From assembly GCA_900542615.1 (NCBI GenBank), contig UQOG01000071.1, forward strand, positions 1 to 10,078: a stretch of DNA of 10,078 nt, in the 5' to 3' direction. Numbering within the stretch: the first letter of the stretch is position 1; every line of letters begins with the position of its first letter. Below are positions 5,641 through 10,078 of this stretch, piece by piece. The DNA is from an uncultured Eubacteriales bacterium. Lineage in GTDB: Bacteria > Bacillota > Clostridia > Christensenellales > CAG-138. The notes below the pieces were generated by a model, which did no database searches, was not told where the DNA came from, and saw only the letters and a list, made by a program, of their open reading frames with translations. Made by a program: the position numbers and the translations under genes.

Positions 5641-6295
5641 TCCGCTTATGGTACAGGAGATGGCCAAGGGAATCCTGGAATCCCTGATGATGACCCTGAC
5701 CTCCACCCTGATCGGCTATGTTTTGGGCCTGCCCCTGGGCATTCTGCTGGTGGTCACCAGCCAGGACGGCATCAGCCCCCGCCCGGGCCTGAACCGGGTG
5801 CTCAGCGTGATTGTAAACCTGTTCCGCTCCGTGCCCTTCCTGATCCTGCTGGTATGCGTGTTGGGCTTCACCCGGCTGCTGGTGGGGACCACCATCGGCT
5901 CCATCGCCGTGATCCCGCCCCTGGTCATCGCCGCGGCGCCCTATGTGGGCCGCATGGTGGAGGGCGCCCTCAAGGAGGTGGACCACGGGGTGATCGAAGC
6001 CGCCCAGAGCATGGGCGCCACCAATTGGCAGATCATCACCCGGGTGCTGCTGCCGGAGAGCTTGCCTTCCCTGCTCAACGGCGCTACCATCGTCACCACC
6101 ACCATCCTGAGCTATTCCGCCATGGCGGGCGCTTTGGGGGGCGGCGGCCTGGGGGCCATCGCCATCAACTACGGCTATTACCGCTACCAGGAGGACGTGA
6201 TGTGGGTGGCTGTGGTGCTGCTGGTGATCCTGGTGCAGATCTTCCAGGTGGCCGGCGATAAGCTGACCCTGGTCTCGGATAAGCGCCGGCGCTAA
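5633..6295 (+). CDS. metI: Methionine ABC transporter, permease protein
   Basis: This 220-residue membrane protein has about five hydrophobic segments (roughly 19-42, 58-80, 86-106, 152-180, 190-208). The ABC permease EAA loop, EAAQSMGATNWQIITRVLLP (122-141), docks onto the MetN ATPase. Length and layout match MetI of the MetNIQ family, which forms a dimer that passes D/L-methionine. The ATG lies inside the end of metN (overlap ATGTTTAA, 5633-5640) with GGAGGAGG at 5619-5626, six bases upstream, so translation is probably coupled to metN. It is followed by a 75-base gap with a hairpin before metQ. Confidence 0.95.
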   Translation: MFNPLMVQEMAKGILESLMMTLTSTLIGYVLGLPLGILLVVTSQDGISPRPGLNRVLSVIVNLFRSVPFLILLVCVLGFTRLLVGTTIGSIAVIPPLVIAAAPYVGRMVEGALKEVDHGVIEAAQSMGATNWQIITRVLLPESLPSLLNGATIVTTTILSYSAMAGALGGGGLGAIAINYGYYRYQEDVMWVAVVLLVILVQIFQVAGDKLTLVSDKRRR

Positions 6296-6306
6296 AGAAT
6301 CGGATA

Positions 6307-6327
6307 CAAACGCCCCTGCGGCGTTTG
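6307..6327 (+). promoter_or_regulatory. Intercistronic hairpin between metI and metQ
   Basis: CAAACGCC (6307-6314) pairs perfectly with GGCGTTTG (6320-6327) around a 5-base loop. No T-run follows, so it is unlikely to terminate. In ABC operons such hairpins often protect or divide the mRNA so that the binding protein is made in excess; that role here is inferred. The metQ RBS (AGGAGG, 6356-6361) lies downstream, outside the hairpin. Confidence 0.5.
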
Positions 6328-6370
6328 CGATACAATCGAATCCCATTAAATTTTTAGGAGGAACATAACC

Positions 6371-7267
6371 ATGAAGAAGCTGTTTATCATTGCCCTGGCT
6401 CTGGTTTTGGCCCTGAGCGTCATCGGCTGCGCCAGCCAGCCCGCCGAGACCCCGGCGGAAGAACCCGCCGCGGAAACCCCCGCCGAGACCGCCGAAGCCC
6501 CCGCCCAGGAGGAAGCCCAGGAGGAGGCTCCTGCGGAGCTGGTCACCATTAAGGTGGGCGCGTCCATCACCCCCCATGCGGAGATCCTCAACGCGGTCAA
6601 GGACGAGCTGGCCGCCCAGGGCTACAACCTGGAAGTGGTGGAGTTCACCGACTATGTGTTGCCTAACACCGCCCTGGAACAGGGGGATCTGGACGCCAAC
6701 TATTTCCAGCATGGCCCCTATCTGGACGACTTCAACGCCCAGAACGGCACCCATCTGGTAGCGGTGGCCGCTATCCACTATGAGCCCTTCGGCATCTATG
6801 CGGGCAAGACCACCAGCCTGGAAGAGCTGGCGGACGGTGCGACTGTGGCCATCCCCAACGACGGCACCAACGAAGCCCGCGCCCTGCTGCTGCTGGAGGC
6901 CCAGGGCCTGATCAAGCTTAACGAGGGCGTTACCTTCACCGCCACCAAGCTGGATATCGCGGAGAACCCCAAGAACCTGGACATCCAGGAGATCGAAGCC
7001 GCCCAGCTGCCCCGCTCCCTCCAGGACGTGGATCTGGCGGTCATCAACGGCAACTATGCCATCCAGGCCGGCCTGAAGGTCAGCGACGCCCTGGCGGTAG
7101 AGGATAAGGATTCCATCGCTGCCGAGACCTACGCCAACGTGCTGGTGGTCAAGGAAGGCAATGAGGAGACCGACGCCACCAAGGCCCTGATCGACGCCCT
7201 CCAAAGCGAGACCGTTCGGGAATTCATCGACGCCACCTATGCGGGGGCGGTCATCGCCAAGTTCTAA
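6371..7267 (+). CDS. metQ: Methionine-binding lipoprotein (NlpA family)
   Basis: This 298-residue protein begins with a lipoprotein signal (MKKLF, hydrophobic 5-18) and a lipobox ending VIG-C20, so C20 would be lipidated and anchored outside the membrane. Residues 21-56 form a flexible linker made almost only of Ala, Glu, Pro, Thr and Gln. The NlpA/MetQ fold follows, with VGASITPHAEIL (62-73), EFTDYVLPN (91-99), DANYFQHGPYLDDF (108-121), YEPFGIYAGK (137-146), IPNDGTNEARALLLL (161-175) and VINGNYA (224-230), all hallmark MetQ blocks. It captures methionine and delivers it to MetNI. The RBS AGGAGG (6356-6361) lies 9 bases before the ATG. It is the last gene of metNIQ, followed by a strong terminator at 7316-7352. 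Confidence 0.95.
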   Translation: MKKLFIIALALVLALSVIGCASQPAETPAEEPAAETPAETAEAPAQEEAQEEAPAELVTIKVGASITPHAEILNAVKDELAAQGYNLEVVEFTDYVLPNTALEQGDLDANYFQHGPYLDDFNAQNGTHLVAVAAIHYEPFGIYAGKTTSLEELADGATVAIPNDGTNEARALLLLEAQGLIKLNEGVTFTATKLDIAENPKNLDIQEIEAAQLPRSLQDVDLAVINGNYAIQAGLKVSDALAVEDKDSIAAETYANVLVVKEGNEETDATKALIDALQSETVREFIDATYAGAVIAKF

Positions 7268-7282
7268 TCCAATGGAGCAAAT

Positions 7283-7306
7283 GGGCGCCGGGTCCTTTCG
7301 GCGCCC
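7283..7306. repeat. GC-rich hairpin just after metQ
   Basis: GGGCGCCG (7283-7290) pairs with CGGCGCCC (7299-7306) around an 8-base loop, 15 bases after the metQ stop. It lacks a T-run; it may stabilise the mRNA end before the true terminator. Confidence 0.5.
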
Positions 7307-7315
7307 GCAATATGC

Positions 7316-7352
7316 AAGCCGCCTGTCCGGCTCTACCGGGCAGGCGGCTTTT
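7316..7352 (+). terminator. Terminator of metNIQ (copy 1 of a duplicated terminator)
   Basis: AAGCCGCCTG (7316-7325) pairs with CAGGCGGCTT (7341-7350); a G-U and four more C/G pairs (CCGG/CCGG) continue inward to a CTCTA loop, 15 pairs in total. TTTT (7349-7352) follows. Bases 7316-7347 are repeated exactly at 7550-7581. Confidence 0.85.
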
Positions 7353-7354
7353 GG

Positions 7355-7545
7355 CTGTCGAAAAAGTGGCTTGCGCCACTTTTTCGAGGTTTTCATAGCT
7401 CCCTTGCGCCTACGGCGCGGCCAGGGAGCTATGCAGAGAAACCCTTGCTACGCAAGGCTTTTTGCGGATTTGCCGTACACGCCGCCAAATCCGATTATAG
7501 CCTCCGGGGGCTGCGGCCCCCGAACCCCCAAGGGTTTTTCGACAG
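7355..7545. repeat. Nested palindrome array between duplicated terminators
   Basis: This gene-free stretch is almost entirely inverted repeats. Outer pair: CTGTCGAAAAA (7355-7365) with TTTTTCGACAG (7535-7545). Second pair: AAACCCTTG (7439-7447) with CAAGGGTTT (7529-7537). Local hairpins: 7358-7370/7375-7387 (13 perfect pairs, TTGC loop); 7394-7404/7423-7433 (11 perfect pairs, with GCGCC/GGCGC inside); 7443-7448/7452-7457 followed by TTTTT; 7465-7472/7486-7493 (8 pairs); 7505-7511/7516-7522 (7 pairs). No credible coding region or RBS is seen. It looks like a palindromic intergenic element; its copy number elsewhere is unknown. Confidence 0.7.
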
Positions 7546-7549
7546 GCTG

Positions 7550-7588
7550 AAGCCGCCTGTCCGGCTCTACCGGGCAGGCGGTTTTTTT
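7550..7588 (+). terminator. Second terminator, exact copy of the metQ terminator
   Basis: The hairpin at 7550-7581 is identical over 32 bases to 7316-7347 and is followed by seven T residues (7582-7588), a stronger T-run than copy 1. It stops 12 bases before the end of the convergent small gene and would block read-through from metNIQ into its antisense strand. Confidence 0.82.
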
Positions 7589-7600
7589 ATTTTCGCAGGA

Positions 7601-7777
7601 TTATGCTTTCGGCGGTTCAAAGAAGGCCATGCCAAAACCCACCGTTCCCATCAGCAAAAACAGGTGCTGCCAAGTGAGGGAGAGGTCCAGGATATGGTCC
7701 CAGCCCAGGCTTTGAAACCCCAGCAGCAGGATCAGGCTAAACAGCATGAGGGCAAAGCCCTTATATCTTCTTTCCAT
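7601..7777 (-). CDS. Small two-helix membrane protein, unknown function
   Basis: This 58-residue ORF starts at ATG 7777 with a consensus RBS, GGAGG at 7789-7785, 7 bases upstream, and ends at TAA 7603-7601. It begins MERRYKGFA and has two hydrophobic segments (about 8-23 and 38-52) separated by a short polar loop with Trp, Asp and His (GWDHILDLSLTWQH). The basic N-terminus suggests it faces the cytoplasm. I do not recognise the family. A longer in-frame extension to 7882 is rejected because the RBS and a promoter (7843-7815) lie inside it. It is monocistronic, divergent from tcdA and convergent with metNIQ. Confidence 0.72.
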   Translation of the reverse strand: MERRYKGFALMLFSLILLLGFQSLGWDHILDLSLTWQHLFLLMGTVGFGMAFFEPPKA

Positions 7778-7814
7778 ATTTATACCTCCAGCCGATTCTT
7801 CCGTCTTTTCGGAT

Positions 7815-7843
7815 AGCATACCATGGAAACCTGCGCCGGGCAA
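7815..7843 (-). promoter_or_regulatory. Promoter of the small membrane protein gene
   Basis: On the minus strand, -35 TTGCCC (7843-7838) and -10 TATGCT (7820-7815) are separated by 17 bases. The start would be near 7808, about 30 bases before the ATG. An imperfect inverted repeat (GCCGGGCAA at 7835-7843 and TTGCCGGC at 7864-7871) overlaps the -35. Confidence 0.55.
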
Positions 7844-7877
7844 GACTGCCATGGCCCGGGGATTTGCCGGCCCATGG

Positions 7878-7905
7878 TGCACAGCAGGGGCAAATATGCT
7901 ATACT
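7878..7905 (+). promoter_or_regulatory. Extended -10 promoter of tcdA
   Basis: TGCTATACT (7897-7905) is an extended -10 (TGn plus TATACT, 5/6). A weaker -35, TGCACA (7878-7883), lies 16 bases upstream. The start would be near 7912, about 20 bases before the tcdA ATG. Confidence 0.6.
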
Positions 7906-7932
7906 AACGGAAACGCACCAAGGAGGGCCGCA

Positions 7933-8646
7933 ATGAGAGAACAGGAAAGCCGCACCGCCATGCTGGTGGGCGCGGCGGGGGTGGAAAGGCTGCGCCAGGC
8001 CGGCGTGGCGGTATTTGGCCTGGGGGGCGTGGGCTCCTATGCGGCGGAGGCTTTGGCCCGGGCCGGGGTAGGCCGGCTTTTGCTGGTGGACGACGACCTG
8101 GTAGCCCCCTCCAACCTGAACCGGCAGCTGTACGCCCTGCATTCCACCATCGGTATGCCCAAGGTGCAGGCGGCCTGGGAGCGGATACGGGATATCGACC
8201 CCGCCATCCAGGTGGATGCCCGCAGGCGCCGGTATTCCCAGGAGATGGCGGATGCCTTCCCCCTCGCGGAATGGGACTATGTGATCGACGCCATCGACTC
8301 GGTGACGGACAAGCTTTTGCTGATCCAACGGGCCAAAGGGGCGGACACCCCCATCATCAGCTGCATGGGCACGGGAAATAAACTGGACCCCAGCGCCTTC
8401 CGGGTGAGCGACATCCAGCAGACGGACGGCTGCCCCCTGGCCCGGGTCATGCGGCGGGAGCTGCGCAAGCGGGGCATCCAGGGGGTGCGGGTGGTGTGGT
8501 CCCCGGAACCGCCCAGAAAGCCCGCCTTCCAGCCGGAGGACGTAGCCCCCGGCCGCCGGGCCGTTCCCGGCACCGTGAGCTTCGTGCCCGGGGCGGCGGG
8601 GCTTTTATGCGCAGGGGAGGCCATACGGCATATTATAAAAATCTAA
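7933..8646 (+). CDS. tcdA: tRNA threonylcarbamoyladenosine dehydratase (ThiF/E1-like)
   Basis: This 237-residue protein belongs to the E1-like ThiF superfamily and matches the TcdA (YgdL/YrvM) branch, which uses ATP to cyclise t6A37 of ANN-decoding tRNAs to ct6A. The nucleotide fold has GLGGVGSYAAEALARAG (29-45), the acidic end of strand 2 LVDDD (51-55), the N-x-NRQ motif (N61, N63, R64, Q65), K77 and YVIDAIDS (116-123). The TcdA-type region LDPSAFRVSDIQQTDGCPLARVMR (151-174) replaces the CxxC zinc loops of ThiF/MoeB. It is slightly shorter than E. coli TcdA (about 268 residues). There is no ThiS/MoaD partner nearby, which fits TcdA rather than a thiamine or molybdopterin role. The RBS AGGAGG (7921-7926) lies 6 bases before the ATG. 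Confidence 0.9.
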   Translation: MREQESRTAMLVGAAGVERLRQAGVAVFGLGGVGSYAAEALARAGVGRLLLVDDDLVAPSNLNRQLYALHSTIGMPKVQAAWERIRDIDPAIQVDARRRRYSQEMADAFPLAEWDYVIDAIDSVTDKLLLIQRAKGADTPIISCMGTGNKLDPSAFRVSDIQQTDGCPLARVMRRELRKRGIQGVRVVWSPEPPRKPAFQPEDVAPGRRAVPGTVSFVPGAAGLLCAGEAIRHIIKI

Positions 8647-8714
8647 GGGGATTTTTAAAGGAAAATTAAGCGGGCGTTGATAGGCGGGCAACATTTTTCG
8701 GGTACCCTATACCC

Positions 8715-9422
8715 ATGAGCATGAAACATTCAAAACGGCTGGAAGGAAAATTGACCGAGCGACAAAAACGGTTCTGGAGCGGGATGTCCATCGCCGCCTT
8801 TGTGGCGTTGAGCGTGTTTTTGCTGCTGGCGGTGGGGCGGCCCATGCTGCGGTTCATCCAGGACCCAGGCGGGTTTCGCGCCTGGGTGGACGGACACGGT
8901 ATCTGGGGCCGGATCGCCTTTGTGGGGATGATGTTCTTTCAGGTGGTGGTGGCCATCGTCCCGGGGGAGCCCCTGGAGATCGCCGCAGGCTATGCCTTTG
9001 GCTTCTGGGAGGGCACCCTTTTATGCCAGATCGGTATTTTCCTGGGTAGCTTGACCGTATTCCTGTTTGTGCGCAATTGGGGCATACGGGTGGTGGAGGT
9101 ATTTTTCCCCCGGGAAAAGATCCTATCCTCCAAGCTGCTCCGGGATCGGAGAAAACGAGATGCCTTGGCCTTTATCCTGATGTTCATCCCCGGCACGCCA
9201 AAGGATATCCTTACCTATTGCGCCGGGCTTACGGACATGCCCTTGGGTACCTGGTTATTAATCAGCACCATCGCCCGCATCCCGTCGGTGGTTACCTCTA
9301 CCATCGGCGGAAACGCCTTGGGCCTGAAGGACTATTGGTTTGCCCTGACGGTGTTCGCCGCAACCCTGGTCCTGAGCCTGGGGGGCTGGCTCCTATATCG
9401 CCGGCTGGATAAGGAGGCTTAA
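8715..9422 (+). CDS. TVP38/TMEM64 (DedA-like, SNARE-associated) membrane protein
   Basis: This 235-residue protein has a basic cytoplasmic N-terminus (1-22), a first helix (about 24-44), and the VTT/DedA core: hydrophobic 66-82, the re-entrant block PGEPLEIAAGYAFG (83-96), a helix at 100-119, then MFIPGTPKDILTYCAGLT (156-173), IARIPSV (186-192) and a final helix (208-227). This PGxP...PGTPKD pattern marks the TVP38/TMEM64 family; relatives act in membrane lipid (undecaprenyl phosphate or phospholipid) flipping, but the substrate here is unknown. The start is uncertain: no clear RBS precedes ATG 8715, and a GGGTA/TACCC inverted repeat (8700-8704/8710-8714) abuts it. ATG 8721 is an equal alternative; ATG 8784 would remove the basic tail. 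The macrodomain gene follows after 9 bases, probably in one operon. Confidence 0.85.
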   Translation: MSMKHSKRLEGKLTERQKRFWSGMSIAAFVALSVFLLLAVGRPMLRFIQDPGGFRAWVDGHGIWGRIAFVGMMFFQVVVAIVPGEPLEIAAGYAFGFWEGTLLCQIGIFLGSLTVFLFVRNWGIRVVEVFFPREKILSSKLLRDRRKRDALAFILMFIPGTPKDILTYCAGLTDMPLGTWLLISTIARIPSVVTSTIGGNALGLKDYWFALTVFAATLVLSLGGWLLYRRLDKEA

Positions 9423-9431
9423 GGAGGAACC

Positions 9432-9932
9432 ATGCCTTTTTACGCTGTACAGCAGGATATTACCACCATGCAGGTGGACGCCATCGTAAACGCGGCCAAT
9501 ACCGGCCTATTGCCCGGGGGCGGGGTGTGCGGGGCCATCTTCGCCAAGGCCGGCTATGCGGAGCTGGCGGCAGCTTGTAGGGCCATCGGCGGCTGCCCCA
9601 CCGGCCAGGCGGCGATCACGCCGGGCTTCGCCCTGCCCGCCGCCTATGTGATCCATACCCCCGGACCCGTATGGCGGGGCGGCGGCCAAGGGGAAGCCCG
9701 GGCGCTGGCCGGCTGCTATGCAAACAGCCTTGCCCTCGCCCAAAAGGCCGGCTGCCGCTCCATCGCCTTTCCCCTGATCTCCGCCGGGATTTACGGCTAT
9801 CCCCTTCCGGCCGCCCTGGAGATCGCCGTGGATACCATTCGGGCCTGGCTGCAGGAGCACCCCATGGACGTATACCTCTGCCTGCTGGAGGAAGCCCTGG
9901 TCCAGGAGGCCCGGCGGCTTTATTCCGCCTGA
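9432..9932 (+). CDS. Macrodomain protein, O-acetyl-ADP-ribose deacetylase / ADP-ribosyl hydrolase-like
   Basis: This 166-residue single macrodomain resembles YmdB. Visible ligand-binding blocks: GDI-like QQDI (7-10, D9 at the adenine site), IVNAAN (18-23), the glycine-rich loop LLPGGGVCGAIF (26-37), CPTGQAAIT (55-63), HTPGPVWRGG (75-84) and the phosphate loop SAGIYGYP (117-124). Such proteins hydrolyse O-acetyl-ADP-ribose or remove ADP-ribose from proteins. Where YmdB has Asp in GGGVDGAI (catalytic D35), this protein has Cys (C33), so the chemistry may differ. The RBS GGAGG (9423-9427) starts immediately after the stop of the membrane-protein gene, with the ATG 4 bases on, so the two genes are almost certainly cotranscribed. 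No partner ADP-ribosyltransferase is visible in the window. Confidence 0.9.
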   Translation: MPFYAVQQDITTMQVDAIVNAANTGLLPGGGVCGAIFAKAGYAELAAACRAIGGCPTGQAAITPGFALPAAYVIHTPGPVWRGGGQGEARALAGCYANSLALAQKAGCRSIAFPLISAGIYGYPLPAALEIAVDTIRAWLQEHPMDVYLCLLEEALVQEARRLYSA

Positions 9933-9952
9933 AACCTGCCTGAAACCCGCTG

Positions 9953-9981
9953 TTGAAACGGCCCTTTTTTGCGGGTATGCT
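9953..9981 (+). promoter_or_regulatory. Promoter-like sequence after the macrodomain gene
   Basis: TTGAAA (9953-9958, 5/6) and TATGCT (9976-9981, 4/6) are separated by 17 bases, a good SigA fit. The start would be near 9988, only about 10 bases before the next hairpin. It may serve a gene to the right of the window or a very short RNA. Confidence 0.45.
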
Positions 9982-9997
9982 TATAGTGTCAAACCGT

Positions 9998-10027
9998 GGC
10001 GCTGGAACAGAGGTTCCGGCGCCTTTT
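9998..10027 (+). terminator. Terminator hairpin
   Basis: GGCGCTGGAA (9998-10007) pairs with TTCCGGCGCC (10014-10023), ten pairs including one U-G, around a 6-base loop, followed by TTTT (10024-10027). It probably ends the membrane protein/macrodomain operon, although the promoter-like sequence at 9953-9981 lies just before it. Confidence 0.7.
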
Positions 10028-10055
10028 CCGTTGGCCGGGCGGGGGGGCGGCGGCG

Positions 10056-10078
10056 TTTTGCGGCCGAAGGCCGCAAAA
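10056..10078. repeat. Palindrome at the right edge
   Basis: TTTTGCGGCC (10056-10065) pairs perfectly with GGCCGCAAAA (10069-10078) around a GAA loop, ten pairs ending exactly at the window end. On either strand it could act as a terminator if more T residues follow. Its style (A/T-tract ends, GC core, tiny loop) resembles the hairpin at 7358-7387. Confidence 0.5.

Noticed and set aside
5011..5706. 231-codon open frame antisense to metN
   Set aside because: It is a shadow of the MetN ATPase and NIL domains, with no family features of its own.
5576..7396. 606-codon open frame antisense to metI and metQ
   Set aside because: It is a Gly/Leu/Gln/His-rich complement of clear metI and metQ coding sequence, with no RBS or recognisable domain; long antisense frames are expected at this GC content.
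7445..7816. 123-codon plus-strand frame across the palindromes and the small membrane gene
   Set aside because: It runs through terminator stems and antisense to the minus-strand ORF, which has a proper RBS and promoter; its product has no coherent domain.
7821..7877. Three CCATGG sites as a spaced operator array
   Set aside because: The sites (7821, 7848, 7872) share only the 6-base palindrome, with unequal spacing and unrelated flanks; chance is likely in this GC-rich stretch.
8636..8657. Terminator right after tcdA
   Set aside because: AAAAATC/GATTTTT pair across the stop codon, but the stem is almost all A-T with no separate T-run; too weak to call.
1..10078. CRISPR arrays, tRNA or rRNA genes, insertion sequences, phage genes
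   Set aside because: No regularly spaced repeats, cloverleaf-type tRNA sequence, rRNA motifs, transposase or integrase domains were seen on either strand.

Overview
The window reads as chromosome from a GC-rich, endospore-forming member of the Clostridia. The base composition is high in G+C, most genes have strong GGAGG-type ribosome binding sites, a spoIIID gene is present, and methionine synthase is split in the clostridial way (core MetH plus a separate activation protein). Placement near the Oscillospiraceae-type gut Clostridia is a guess; no marker gene here settles it.

Left part (1-3821, minus strand): a three-gene methionine synthesis operon. In transcription order it holds a stand-alone MetH activation-domain protein, core MetH (homocysteine-, folate- and B12-binding modules only), and a homocysteine S-methyltransferase domain protein that runs off the left edge and is probably the N-terminal half of a methyltransferase/MTHFR fusion. 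The first two genes overlap by 8 bases and the third follows after 15. A good SigA-type promoter sits about 32 bases before the first gene, which leaves no room for a SAM riboswitch or T-box. Divergent from the operon is spoIIID (3972-4226, plus), the mother-cell sporulation regulator.

Centre (4341-7352, plus): a methionine ABC importer operon, metN-metI-metQ. Between its promoter (4341-4370) and metN lies what looks like a complete ribosome-mediated transcription attenuator. It has a 31-codon ORF with a strong RBS, with 7 Met and 2 Cys among its first 17 codons; a stable hairpin over the later Met codon; an antiterminator whose 5' arm is the end of the ORF; and a strong intrinsic terminator sharing the antiterminator's 3' arm. 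This is the most notable thing in the window, because methionine genes in Firmicutes are normally credited to S-box, Met-T-box or protein regulators.

Region 7268-7600 has no gene. It is a dense array of hairpins, including two identical 32-base terminator copies flanking about 200 bases of nested palindromes. A small two-helix membrane protein (7601-7777, minus) converges on it. Divergent from that is tcdA (7933-8646, plus), a tRNA t6A-modifying dehydratase. Then come a TVP38/DedA-like membrane protein (8715-9422) and a macrodomain hydrolase (9432-9932), 9 bases apart and probably co-transcribed. The right edge has a promoter-like sequence, a terminator hairpin and a further palindrome cut by the window end.

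Functional theme: synthesis of methionine (left operon) and its import (centre operon) lie back to back around spoIIID, yet appear to be controlled by different means.
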